Below are positions 23,563 through 36,200 of a DNA stretch of 64,000 nt, one piece after another. Location of the stretch: positions 7,510,300 to 7,574,299 of the forward strand of contig AP025065.1 of NCBI GenBank assembly GCA_036186865.1. Direction: 5' to 3'. The translations under genes were made by a program, and so were the position numbers. Source of the stretch: Eustoma russellianum. Lineage: Eukaryota; Streptophyta; Magnoliopsida; Gentianales; Gentianaceae. Every line of letters starts with the position of its first letter. The stretch's first letter is position 1. The notes under the pieces were generated by a model that did not search any database, had not been told where the DNA came from, and saw only the letters and a list, made by a program, of their open reading frames with translations.

Positions 23563-26500
23563 CTATTGAGACGTGGGAAGGAAAGACAATCTAATTATTT
23601 GTCTCCCTGATGACTGGCAAATATCAATACACTCCTCTAAATCTTCGTCGCAGGTCAAAAGCACCCACTCGCAATCATCATCCAAGTACTTGACGTGAAA
23701 CCCACTGGTATCAGCTACTCCAAACCTTTTGCTAATTTCTCGCATCAAATCTCCGTAACCCCACTGGCTTTGCATCCGGAATCTAATTTTCTCTTCCCCA
23801 TATGTCACTTTAATTTTGTAGAGGCTTGCTTGTTGAATATTCTGGTGCATTTCTCTTGGGACAGGAGGAACCTTGTCCAATGCAGGTTGCTCAAGGAACA
23901 AATGGGGCAGTGTTGGCTGGAGCTTTGGACCTTCACCAGACAAAAGTACTCCTGGATCGCTATCAAGTCCCTTCTGAAGACAGTTTACAGAGACATCTTT
24001 GAGCAGCAAGTTTTCCTGATCTGAATTATCTAAATTGCGTGGGTGTTGTTCTTTTCCAGTCGAAGAACATGGGCTTGAAATTGAGTTCTGACTGCCTGAA
24101 GAGGAGGGAGACTTAGAAACAGCAGCACCAGGCTGCAAGGCTTTTGCAGCATCACTTGAACCTGGAGTAGGAAATTGCTGCAACCTTGACATATTTGGGA
24201 ATGCTAGGTCCGGAAAATTACTATAGAAAGAGTTCACTGGTAAAGCCCCAGATGCTCCTTGCACAGAATCAATTACACGCTGAATCTTTTGAAGGGAGTG
24301 ACCCACTTTCTTGATCTTTCGTGAAGGCCAGCGTTTGATTCCATGTTGTCTGCAAATTCTCTTCAAAGTAGTTGGGCAAACTGCAAGGCAGCAAAGTTCG
24401 AAAAGCCAAGATTTAAACACAAGAAATGCCCGGACAAGATAATTCACAAATGCAAAGACACACGCACACATGAGGGTGCATCAAAGAAGAGGAGCTCCAT
24501 TCAACAGCTTAACAATCATATCTTGCTCGTGTTGGCTCACAATTTGCAGAAGCTGTCATTTTTTATTTGCATACACTATTACTGAAGTGCAGGACCATAT
24601 TTGGCTGTAGATGAAACATCCTTCAAAGTCAAGAACGTAATATATGTAGATTCTAGAAGCATATCATAGGCTGCAAGTTTTGAACAGGGAAATTTTCTAA
24701 CAGGAATATTTTGAGATCAAATCTCCAACGACAATTCCTGGAGGAGTGTTAGTGATTTTAATTACATGCAAGAATCAACGGGACAATCCTATCAAATTAA
24801 ATGAAAGTGCATAAATTGAACACCTACACTAACACAAAGGCATTCCGTTCAAGAAAATTCTCACCACCAATACTCATGGCAGCATCTTTAAGGCTTCCAG
24901 CAAAGTATTGCTGAAGGATCTGTAAGGTAACAGTTTTCTCAGCCTTCGCTCGCCTTTTTTCTCCTGTTTTACCAACACTTCGCAAGCTGCAGGCGACAGA
25001 GTTATTAAGGTCACCATGGCGGGAAACATGAATTTTAGAAAGGTATGGGCTAGAGTTTTGGAATTTTCCTTCCAGCACGTTTCCCGGTTTTCCGTTTTCT
25101 TCTTCTGGAGATGTACAAACATTCTTCTTGACCACTTCATAAGAGGCAGGGGATAACCTCTCTTGAGCAGCCATCGTGTCCTCGGCCTGCTCAATTTCTT
25201 GTGCTTTACCAACTTTGCTGATTGCAGGCAAAGCAGTTTCTTGTAGCCCTCCATAAGTAACATAGCGTAAGCTCAGGGAAATTTTCTTGATTGTGGAGTA
25301 CAAAGAAGTGATCATGTCCTGGTGCTGTTCAGGTTCCTTGCAATCTACAGGCAGAAAGAACTCCACTACGAAATCAGTAGAACCAGTATAAGTACTCTGC
25401 ATAGGCACAGCTACAGCAGCATGCAAGCCCAATATTCTTGCATGGTGAGAGAGAGGGTACTCTGTCTTGGTGTAAGAGGTTATATCAGGTGAAAAACAAG
25501 GTTGGTTGATCATAAATGCTCTTCCAACAATTCCTTGACCTTTAAGCAAGTGGTGCTCCGAACAAGCTTCATGAAATCCTCCAATACTGGGATCCCCAAC
25601 AAAGCATGCAGAGTCCACTGTGGAAACGCAATAGATGAGGTTTTCATCCGTGTGCCGGCTGCCCTCTTTGCTCTGTCGAGTGCAGGGGGCCCAAGCCTGA
25701 GCTAGTTGAAATCCATGTGTTTCACACGCAGCTCTTAAAATATCTCTGATCTCTGGTAATGCAGCTTGGTAGTAATAATCACATGCCTGTAAAAAAAAAG
25801 GGGAAATGTAAAGTAACCACCAGGAAACTAGGGGTACTTATTACCGACAAAGTGTCTTATCAAATGCTGCCAAAATACCTTTACACTTTGAATGCTTGAA
25901 GTGCTGGAACTCTTCAGGTCAACAGCCTATAACCAAGCACAAGTAGTCAGATAAGAAACTTGAAGGGTGTTGTTTGATTTTTACAAAAATGTTAAATCAT
26001 AGTCCAGTCAATGATGTAGTCTATTGCTATGAAATATTCGCCTTAAATCGTTGGTAGTGCAGTAATTTGCACGTGTAATGGAGCTTCATCAAAAAAGTAC
26101 AATAGTCTTTGATAAGCAAAAGGTAGGTTAAGTTGCATCACCTACTTAAGAGTATTTGGATAGGATGAAAAGCAAATAATTTCTGATTAGAACAATCTCA
26201 GGGCGATAACATACTCTTTATAATGGCCATCAATCTTCAAATTTATGTAAAGAATCATATTAATTGATGTTCCCTGTAAAAACTCAAGATCCATCAGAAA
26301 ATTTTGATATTCCCACATAACTAGTTTTAATGTTCGATGGTTGAACAATCAATCTTGTAGATTATGCACCCTTGTGCTAAATTTAAACTCTGACCAATAA
26401 TATAGGCTAATGGTACAAAACATTAACAATTGGGAGAATTTTATCAAGCAAGGTAAAAAAAATAGATCTTGGAATCAGAATCAGACCTCAAGAGCTTTAC

Positions 26501-27335
26501 AGACGTTCTCAAGTTCAGGAAGATACTTGATCTTCTGGGTGACAAAAACAACTTCGATCACTCCTAAACAGTTCTGGCTACCTTGCTCAAACACAGGGAC
26601 TCCAAAGGTTCCACGGACATCATAGTGCTGAGCATAACAAACTCGTGGATATTCATCCTTCCTGAAGAATTGAACATCTGGAGTCCATTCAGGAACCTTG
26701 CCTGTAAACACTCTCCCAGGCAGTCCCCCACTCTCCTCTGAATCCTCCACAGGAAATTCATAGGCTACAGAAACATCTCTGTAACTGGCGAGCCTTGAGC
26801 ATGCAAGTTCTAGTGAGAAAGGTTGATTGCTTGTAGTTAGCACACGTCTGCTACCATTGCTCACTGGTACCCAAACTTGAATGAGGATATTCGTATCTCT
26901 TGACCACTCTTTTATGTAGCGAAGTGCTCTAATGAGACGGTCCATTGAAGAAATTGAAGCCGTTGGACCTATCCACCACCTAGTATTGAGCTGAAAACCT
27001 TCAGCTGAGTGATCTTTAGACCGAATCAAAGAAGAGGAAACGCCGTTCGCATTTGCACCAAGAGAATTTGAATTTTCAGAGAGCAATGCTCTTTGATTGT
27101 CATCCTCGGTAGGCATTGAAGGGCCATCATTGGGCTCCCCTAAAATAGCCCAATCAAGAGAAGGATCGAATAGACTAGTGGGACTAAAGGGACTGGATGG
27201 CAAGAATTGGGATCCATCAGCCTTCTGCAACCAGCATCCATCTGACAGCAGTTCATCCATGAAATCTAAATCCATGAGAGCATTAGACTGAGAACCCAAC
27301 GGGACACTATCAGTAGAAACACCTTCACTACTCAT
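23563..27335 (-). CDS. NIN-like protein transcription factor, NLP1-5 clade (NLP4/5-like)
   Basis: Four coding exons on the minus strand: 27335-26487, 25926-25879, 25786-24865 and 24380-23563, about 878 residues, frame intact and all GT-AG. The start ATG at 27335 gives MSSEGVSTD; the open frame extends upstream but without another ATG. Order of parts: acidic N-terminus with LMDLDFMDELLSDGCW, a conserved GAF-like nitrate-response region (RWWIGP, PEWTPDVQFF, then EACSEHHLLKGQGIVGRAF), the RWP-RK DNA-binding motif (ICRQHGIKRWPSRKIKKV) and a C-terminal PB1 domain (KIKVTYGEEKIRFRM to LTCDEDLEECIDIC). The last exon border falls inside the RWP-RK region, at IG|VCPTTLKR. NLPs activate nitrate-responsive genes in the nucleus. 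The N-terminal and RWP-RK sequences fit the NLP1-5 group better than NLP6/7 or NLP8/9. Orthology within the group was not tested. Confidence 0.93.
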
Positions 27336-29150
27336 GGTTAACCTTTCTTCAAACACCTAACAGGCACACCCCACTTTATTCCATCTACAAAGTAGTATTC
27401 ATCTCCCCGTGCATACTATACCATGCTCCGCCAGAAGCCTATCCGTAGAAAAGTCAAAGCTCTAGCAATAGCCACACGGAGATGATAAAACCGAAATGTT
27501 TGTAATAAAGAGATGCGAAACCGGTGAAATTGGAGACGCAGATTCAAAAAGGGAACAATACTCTATCAAAAAGACGTGTTGAGCAAGAACTTAATCTACT
27601 TTTCCGTATATTTCCTGCACAGAACATTATTTCATGGGAAAGAAATTCGGTAAGCAGAAGTGGGTTCCAGCTGTTCAACTTTTTTACTCAATGAATCTAA
27701 ATGGTTCGAGAAGGGGAAAAACCTGAAGAAAGCCAGCTGCTTTTCGATTCTGAAAATACATATTCTTACTTTAACAGAAGAGACGCACAAGAGCAAAGGT
27801 AGCAAAATCCAGCCAAAAGAGTTACGGAAAAAGAGATTCAGGAACACTTAAAATCAGAAACTGGAAGTGGAATCAAGATTGGAGGAGGCAAAAGAAGAGC
27901 GAGTAGCAGGGAAAGAGATTCTTGGATATTCCAATATCACAAGTTTCCCCTGATTCGACAAAAAGATGCAATCATGACATGGTGGTTCTTGCACGAAAAT
28001 TGATCAACAGTTTCGAATCGTTGACTGAGAGGGAGGTTACAAATTTACAATACATAATACGACAGATTGTGGTGAGATAAGCACCGCTATCACGTCAGCT
28101 CACTACCTTTTCTTTTTCTACTAATTTCTTTTTTCTCATCTGTGCAAACTTCTGGTCCACCACGTTTATACCATAGCTCCAACCCCACCTCACTGTATGA
28201 TCGCTAGGTTTTTTTCCTCACATCAATCTAGCATTTTTTTTTAGCTTTTGATGGTCTCATTACAAAATCATAAGATCAATAGTAATTAATATACAGATGT
28301 ATCTTTTACATTAAAAGTTATTACAATTACACAAAACTAATACGCGGAAGTTAAGTAACATATCTCTTGCGAACGACACTTTTTTGCTTACATATCCAAT
28401 AGTAAGGATACACATTTCACATTCTCAGTAAACAAAATTATACCAATTTACATTTAGCATTCACCTTATATATATTCTACATATAAACATCATATCATGC
28501 ACCCATGTATTTATTTAATACTAGACTTCTACCCTATTTTGACATGCACATGTCTCACTTCTTCGATTTAATGTATGTTTTTTCTTGCTTTAACATCTTT
28601 GTTTCATTTGTTAACTTAATCTTACTTTTCTTTCTGTTACTTTCTTTAAGATTCGGGTTTGTCAGCCTTTAACAGAGATACGTTTTTAACAGAGATATGT
28701 TGGGTTGATAACCTTTAATATGGATCAATTTTTATAGTTTTTTCTTTCTTGGCTAAGACTTTCTAATATAATCTAACCAGGGATATGGTTTTTCTGTGTA
28801 GACACATCAACCCAACGTTTTCATTATCTTTGTTAATTCGTGTTGCCTTGACTAGTTTTTATTTTCTTTATCTGATTACCCTACCGTTCAATTTCACCGT
28901 AACCATATATTGACTATTTATTACTGAACAAACAACAAATAATATATAAAGTAAAAAATCATATGAATCTACATATTAAATCCTAAACAAAAACAACATA
29001 CAGTCATAACATTTATTTAACCTTTAGAATCAAGCCTGAATGTGTCTAAGAATTTAAGTGTCACATTGTTTACATATATACACAAGTATAAATACATAAC
29101 CAAATAATCTACACATCGGTATAAACACTGTTTACTATTATTGTATGTAA
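27336..29150. other. Upstream region of the NLP gene
   Basis: Contains the 5' UTR and promoter of the minus-strand NLP gene. A 5' UTR intron is possible because the sequence just before the start reads like an acceptor (CCTGTTAG), but its donor cannot be fixed. Beyond about 28200 the DNA is AT-rich with no gene. GTTGGGTTGAT at 28701 and its inverted copy near 28845 may mark an old small element. Confidence 0.5.
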
Positions 29151-29334
29151 ACGGAATCCAAATGAGATCCTAGGAGGCTAAAAGTGAGTTAGAATATGAG
29201 GCCTCCAATCATACGTCGCCAAATGTACAAAAACAGTTTTTTTTAAAAAAAATTTGCATCACTTATTTGCTTTTGTACACGTGACGACACGTGATTAGAG
29301 GACTCATATTCTACCTCTCATACGAACGGAATCC
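29151..29334. mobile_element. MULE-type MITE 1
   Basis: A foldback element of about 166 bp (29160-29325). The left arm (TTAGAATATGAGGCCTCCAATCA region) pairs with the right arm (TAGAATATGAGTCCTCTAATCA when complemented). It is flanked by the 9-bp direct repeat ACGGAATCC at 29151-29159 and 29326-29334 (10 bp if the shared A is included). No coding capacity. The 9-bp duplication points to a Mutator-like transposase. Confidence 0.75.
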
Positions 29335-30529
29335 CTTAATAAAATAAAGGTGCTAGTTTATCCATAAGGTTATTAATTGGCTAAAGGATTCCTCTGTTAG
29401 CTTGGTAGTGGGAAACGCTTGGTAGAGAATAATCTGAAAATACATTGATGTTGCTAAACATTGAAGTATTAACAAATTAAAAGCAAAAAAAAAAAAAAAC
29501 AAGGTTGGTGCAAATCGAAGCTGACAGAGGGTAGGCTAAAGGCACAAAAACTCTCACGGCCACTAATATTTCTAAAAATTTCTGAACAGCCTGAAGTTCC
29601 ATTTTGTCAAAAGCTACTCTGCAAATTTCCAGATTTGCAATAAATTCCACTACGCCATTCAAGCAGTAAACGTTTAGCGTTACGCATTAAGCACTAACAT
29701 TAACAAATTAGTGAGAAGACGCGACAGGCTTTCTGCAGGAACAATCCGAAAGCGATACAAGTCTCAAGAAAATGTCAACCCAAGACCGTCCAAACTTTTA
29801 TGAGTACCTAATGTTTCATATCTACTGATCCTAAAATAAAATCTTCAAAAACCCCAAACACCAATGGCAAGCATTCATAAACACATCAACTAAAATCTAA
29901 CTATTCAAAAAACATATATAAAAATAAAATCTAAACATAAAAAATACAGTATTCCTTAGTTGCTATGAGATTATAAAATACTATTCAAAATCTCCCTCCT
30001 TTTCTTTTGTTTCCTCCTCTTTTCTTTTTTCCTTTGTTGTTCTGCAGTCTTCTTCCTTATGCTTTTTCTCTTCTTTCTCTTATTTTCTCTGTTTCCCACC
30101 TTTCCCTTCTGGTTTACAGGGTTCCCACTCCCCCTTCTTTTCCCCCACTAAATGACAGTATGGTGGCCCTTCAGAAAAATAACTAGTCAAATTTTTTTGT
30201 TTACTATTCTTATATGGAAATTACTCCTTTGCCCTTGTAATTAAAATATATTTTTCTGTACCTTTATCATGCGTTGCAAACAAGGCGGAGAATCTTATTA
30301 TTATTTAGTGATATCACGTCACAGGTAGACTTCATAACTTTGACATTATTGTTTAATGTATTTTATTAACTTCTCTTAACAAGCATATAATAACAATCTA
30401 CTCAAAAAGCTAAAAAAAAAAATCACTCATATCATCCTAGTAATAATAATATTTATCTAAAAGACATGTAAGTAAACATTTGTCTTTCCTCATTCGGGAA
30501 GGGTGCGTTCATGTGTTCAGAATCAGAGG
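29335..30529. other. AT-rich spacer between two MITEs
   Basis: No gene recognised; the minus frame at 29477-29662 ends in a low-complexity F run and is not convincing. A pyrimidine-rich tract lies at 29990-30150. Confidence 0.5.
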
Positions 30530-30731
30530 GGTTGCATAAGAGTTTGAATCACCTCACTCCAAAATCCATCATTTCTTTCCCTACCGTACGGCACGTGGCA
30601 ACAGGGAAGGGTGTTGAGGCTAGATGCGGGTGATTCTTATCTAGCCTCACCACCCTCCTCTACTGCCACGTGTCGTACAGTGAGAGATGGGATGATGAAT
30701 TTTGGGTGATGAGATCTTATCTGGTTGCATA
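30530..30731. mobile_element. MULE-type MITE 2 with two G-box motifs
   Basis: A foldback element of 184 bp (30539-30722) flanked by the perfect 9-bp repeat GGTTGCATA at 30530-30538 and 30723-30731. The arms pair over most of their length (left CACTCCAAAATCCATCAT; right complement CACCCAAAATTCATCAT). Each arm carries a CACGTG core (GGCACGTGGC and GCCACGTGTC), a plant G-box. No coding capacity. Confidence 0.82.
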
Positions 30732-33286
30732 ATCCATACTTGATTATTGATACTTGCATTTCCTGCTGAAGTTCAGAAGATTCTTCACGGGTGGAGCAGT
30801 GGCCCCCACAAGAATTTTGCTAAAATCTTTGCACATTGGATTCTGGCGTGTTCCCCACTGCCTCTACACTAAACAACTCCAGTTCAACTTAACCTCATTA
30901 TAATGCTCCGAAAAAACAAAAAATACTGAAAACTCATTACGGGTGGGATCCTTCGTAAATTTTGTCAACTACATAAATATTGCGACGAATTTGTTTCAAG
31001 TCTAGGTGTTAAAATATATTTGTACCGTGTTACAAGTTTTGCTTTTTGTCTTAAAATATCCTGAATCACAAACTAAACATATATGATTGAATCAATTTAT
31101 AAGTTAACAGGTATACATTGGATTTTCTACTCATTTTACTAAATTTTACAATGAATGAAACTTTATAGCACAAAATACACAAATATATCTGAAAGTAAAA
31201 AAGTAAAAGTTGCGTTTGTATGAGCATGTAACGTATGTAACAAATATAACAATAAGAGGTAGGTTGACTTAATATTATTTGGTGAGGGAGATGTTGACTG
31301 AATGCTGAAGAATCTTATCATAACAATTATAGTCTCTAAGTTATAACACAAAGTCATTGGCTTGACGTTTGACGAAGTTGATTTATGAGATGTTAGATTC
31401 AAGTTCAACGTCGTTGTACTTTTGTCATAGATCGTAATTTGTTTTGCATATGTCTGAATATCTTTGAGGAGCTTATTTATATGTTTTAAGTGGTTAGACT
31501 TGCTAATCATGTTTTCACTGGATGTCGCCTTCTTCAATGGCATTTTTCAGTAGTTGTGAGTCAATTTTTCAAAGTTTTCACGAAGACAGTCATTGTCTTG
31601 TTGTCGTTGTTCGATAATCTTTTAGTTAGTGTATGCCATTTCATTAGCAAAGAATGAAAGTGATTGACTGAAGACAATGTGAGAAGATTTGAGGAGATGA
31701 AATTGCTAATAATGTTTAACTGTTGTTTGAGGATTATATGTACGTTGTCAGGTGGCTATATAATAATGAAGCGTCTTATGGAGATGAAAAGTTGTGGTCA
31801 AGTTGTGGTTGTTAATATATTAATAGAATCAACGTGTTGATTATAAATTAGATACATTTAGGTTGGTAAATGAATATGTAACTCAATTCAGAGATTGTAC
31901 TGTGATGATGGTGCTTTATACACCACTATGACATAGTGTCATGCACCACAAACACAGGGCCTTATATTTAATGTTGTGGTTGTTGATATGAGCAGATTTA
32001 ATGCATTTGAGTAATTTTATGTATATTTACACCTTTGCAAACAAAATGACATACTTTACAGATCTAGATACATCGTAAGTCATGTTGTATACATGGAAAT
32101 CTAAGTGTAAATTTATTTGAAAATTTTCATCTTCATCGTGATAATCGTGGCCCATACTGTATTATAGAGTATGAATGAAATTCTAACTTTGATTTTTTAA
32201 AATTTAGCGAAAAATGTTATTTCATATAAATATTTTAATTTTTTTTTAGAAGAAAGTTTAAAAAATGCGAGAACTGGGCTACATCAAAGCCGTTGATGGA
32301 ATAACCAACATTAAATGAAAAATGAGGATGGATAATTACAACTTACAAGGCGCAGTCTGCGATGTAAGGGTATTATGGTCATTTTCAAGGAAATGGCACA
32401 CGAAGCACGTTTCCGGATCACAAGGAGAGGTTCACTATGATGAGGTACTTTTATTCCTTCCGCTTGAAAAAATTAATGAATTTTTATTTATTAGGATAAA
32501 TCTGATTAATCCATGCTACCCTAAAGATAATAAGAAATCATCACCCTTATACTCTCACATAAATAGAGCGCCTATGAATTCAGATGTTCTTGCAGATTTC
32601 TTGAATTCACATTTACCAACTCAAGATAAAAAGAAATGGAATAAAAAGGTATCAGACTTTGTTAAGTATTACAACAACTATGTAGATGCTNNNNNNNNNN
32701 CAACCCCCAACCCCCAACCCTGACATAGATATTAAAATATGCATTAAAATCACACAGCAACAAAACCTATTTGGAATAAAGGAAATCCAAAATAGTATCA
32801 AATATTCAAAATGTCTAACATTGTTGGAGGCTACTTATCTAATTGAGAAGGGAATATTACGCAAACCAAAACTACCTCTCTCTCTCTATCTCTCTCTTAT
32901 CTAATTGAGCAGGGATATAACGCAAACCAATACTACAACTCTCTCTCTCTCTCTCCAACCCGTACGGACTCCTTTTCAACTGAACCGGACATACGCTTCA
33001 AATCAAAAGTTGTAGTAGAGTGAAAAAGAAAATACACAAAAGGATTTCCCAATAATGTACTGCCTATAGTAAAACGCTTTCACAAATTCATCAGCTTTCA
33101 CAACAGTTCTGCACATCACCGCTTAATGAAGCACCAAATCTATTTGCTCTTCCTTGGATAATGTGTTTCTGAATCAATCAAAATAAATAAATAAATAAAT
33201 AAAACATCCCCAAAAATATTCTAGCAAGAATCTTTAAAAAACTCAAAAGTACATTAGGCAATTCTGAATATTTACCTCAACCAAAT
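30732..33286. other. Intergenic DNA with a 10-N gap, no gene recognised
   Basis: Frames at 31163-31543 (-) and 32322-32690 (+) are open for over 100 codons but show no recognised family; the second is cut by the N gap and might be a decayed gene fragment. Sequence after the gap starts with a short CCCCCAA repeat. CT-rich microsatellites lie at 32876-32895 and 32940-32956, and an AAAT repeat at 33180-33203. Confidence 0.5.
32691..32700. other. Assembly gap (10 N)
   Basis: Ten N. The bases to the right start with a C-rich CAACCCC repeat, so the gap may reflect a low-complexity tract. Confidence 0.99.
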
Positions 33287-36200
33287 TCAAGATAATTTTC
33301 TTGGCAGATGAGGCTTTACAGATTCCACGACCACCTAAATTGCACAGGGGACAGAAGTTACTTTTAGGTGCTGCTGATATATAGATGATACTGGCGCAAT
33401 GAAGGGAAGAGAAAATTTATAGTAGCAACAGATAGCTAATGACTTTTTGATACACCTTTGTCAACTACTACTCCACTTATTATCTTAGATTAAGCACATT
33501 AAACTTATAGCGACTAAACGCTATCCTGCTGTTATAATATGTACTTCATAATGATAATCCATATTGGAACCCTGTGAATCTGGATGTCTGAACTTGTGCG
33601 GTAGAAGTGTGCATGTAGAGATACGTATTTCAGCCAGCATAATGTTTCCATCTAGTTTCCTCCAGATGTCTGGAGCAATATATATGTGAATGGTTGAATG
33701 AAAATAAAAAATGTGTTCATTTATCTCATTTATTGGCTACACAGAACAATCAAGTTGGGTGGATGATCTGTTGGATGAAATAAGATTTGTTTCAGGATGG
33801 CCATTTTGATTTAGAAGAGAACTGCTTCTGCTAGGTTCTGAACTATCCGTCTGCCCACTTAACTTACCCTCCCATCATAGGACAATGAAGCAAATATCCA
33901 GGGCTGTCGAGAACTCCACGCCAATCCTGAAATCAAAATGATAAAATTAAGGTCGAGTTGGCTAAGCCGGAAACGATCAGGAGTTGAGACAATTACCATA
34001 TACACTATCTTCGTAATCACTGTAGGAATTCAGCAAAAGATCAGTCTTTCGAGTAGGAGACTCCAATGCGCTACCAAAAAAATAACAATAATAATTGAGA
34101 AACCAAAATATCAGTATCATCTTTTGACTCATCAAATTGAGAAAGGTGACTTTAGAAAAGCACCTATCAGAACTTAAATCATCAGAATGAGGCGCCGCAA
34201 ACCAAAGATATACAGCCGAATCAGTCCCACCACTCTACAAAAACTTCAAAAGATCATATAAATGGACCAGCAAGGAAAACTGCAAAAGCAATTAATTGTG
34301 AGGTAAAAAGAAAAATACTGAGCAGGCTAAAACAAAAGGCAGATTATCTATTCTATATTAGGTTAAGGGAGAAACTCTCTCTCTCTCTGGATATCATGCG
34401 GCCTATAATCAATTAACAATCATTATTACCCGAAAAAATAGATAAAAGAAAATACCCAGGAACCACAATTTACTAAATAATTTCAGTTCATTTATGGCAA
34501 AGCCATGAAATTCAAGATTTAGTAATCTGGAATATGCATGCCGCCTGCCGGTCATCAAGATACAAGAAAAAAAATTCCCAATACACAAAGTAGATGTATC
34601 TATCAACCAACCCACCCATTCATGTTGGCGTAAAGAATCGGAAAACACACACTTAAAAGAAGAAAGAAAAGGGAGGGAGAGAGAGAGAGAGGAACCAGAA
34701 TCAAGCTTCCATACTCTGGATTACATTTTACAGCGCAGGTCCTGTCACAGCAACCAGCGTTCATATTAGACCACATGAAAACAAAGTCAAAGTATCATTC
34801 AAAGAAAAATTGAAGATAAAAAGACAAAAAGATACACAACTCCGAAAAAACAGAGCTCAAGATTTAACATTATCATGGCAACAGTATACCAGTGAGCATG
34901 GCCAGGAAGCTCTAAGAGAGGGAAATTCAGTTTTCTAAGGTCCCATATGTGTATCCCAGATTCAGCTTCTGCAGTTACCTGTTGAACAGTGACAGCTTGC
35001 TGAGTGGAAAGTTAAGAGGTACTATAGTGAGAGAAAAAAACAAAAATGAACAGGAAACAACGTCATAGTTTCCAGAGAAAAAAGTCAATGTTGACTGCAC
35101 AGAACTAAATCTAAGTTACAAATGATGGTGAAAATCAGTGAAAGCCTTCATATTATCACTACAGTTTTATGGTGTGTGGCAACCCTGTGGGAGTGCATCA
35201 GCGTATTTGAAATAAACCCATGACAAAGAGACCCGAACAAGGAAACAACCAAGGAAATTTCTCCAGAAGACATTAAGTACAGAGCAACATGAAGGCTACC
35301 ATGGATTTTTGCCCAAATGATCTGGAAGGATATGAAAGCTTCAAGCAATCGGAATCAACGCTAAGCCTAACATGAAAACTTGAACTTCTTTGTTTACAAG
35401 GAGGAAGCTGACACAAGCCACTTCTCTACCCGACACCATCACGAATGCCAATAAAGCTATGATTTCCACTCTCTTCTCACTTGCTGCCCCTTTCTCTTGA
35501 CCAGTTTTTGGAATTGTATCCTTCACCTCATCTCCCACATCAAAGGTGGCCAATCAGCTCTACTTCCCTTATGCACCTACTGCCTGATCTTGCTTCGTTA
35601 TGTTCTTGAATTAGGCATTGGATTTGATTCATGGATCTTACTCAACACTAACAATTCACAACCAAACAAGAAAGACCCTAATATCCCCTATGCCCTACAG
35701 CCCTCGCCCCAAAATGTAAAATAAAATATAGAAGAAAAAAATATTATTCCCCCATACAACCCCGATATATAAAATAAAATAATACTAAAGTTTATTTCAA
35801 ATATTTCACTTCGGCACATAGATGGTGAGCGACCAAAGCAACCAAGAACAAGAGCTTACAAGGATGTGCTTCTTCTGGAAGTCGTAATCAACATTATGAG
35901 CATGTGCATGCTCGATCACATTCGTCTTCCTGTAAGGACATATTATCTAGAGCCTGTTAATAAATGTAATATTCTAATTCAAGAAGTTGTTGCGATCTCA
36001 AAGCGGGTAAAAGAAAGAACATATACTAGTGTAACTCAAAGACAAAATAGTGAATCAAGGAAAAAGACTCAAACTTTAAGATGAGCACGGTTTAATGTTT
36101 TCAACCGTAAATAAGAGATATTCAGCGTACTTCATCGTTCGAATATCCCAAAACTGGATGGAGGAATCGCAAGTCAAGGCTATAGAATTAACATCATGAG

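Noticed and set aside
28690..28870. Possible third MITE with GTTGGGTTGAT inverted ends
   Set aside because: Only 11 bp of good pairing and no clear target duplication.
31163..31543. 126-residue minus frame
   Set aside because: No family features, Thr/Leu/His-rich composition, no splice context; cannot be supported as a gene.
32322..32690. Open frame running into an N gap
   Set aside because: No recognised domain; kept only as a note because the gap prevents judgement.
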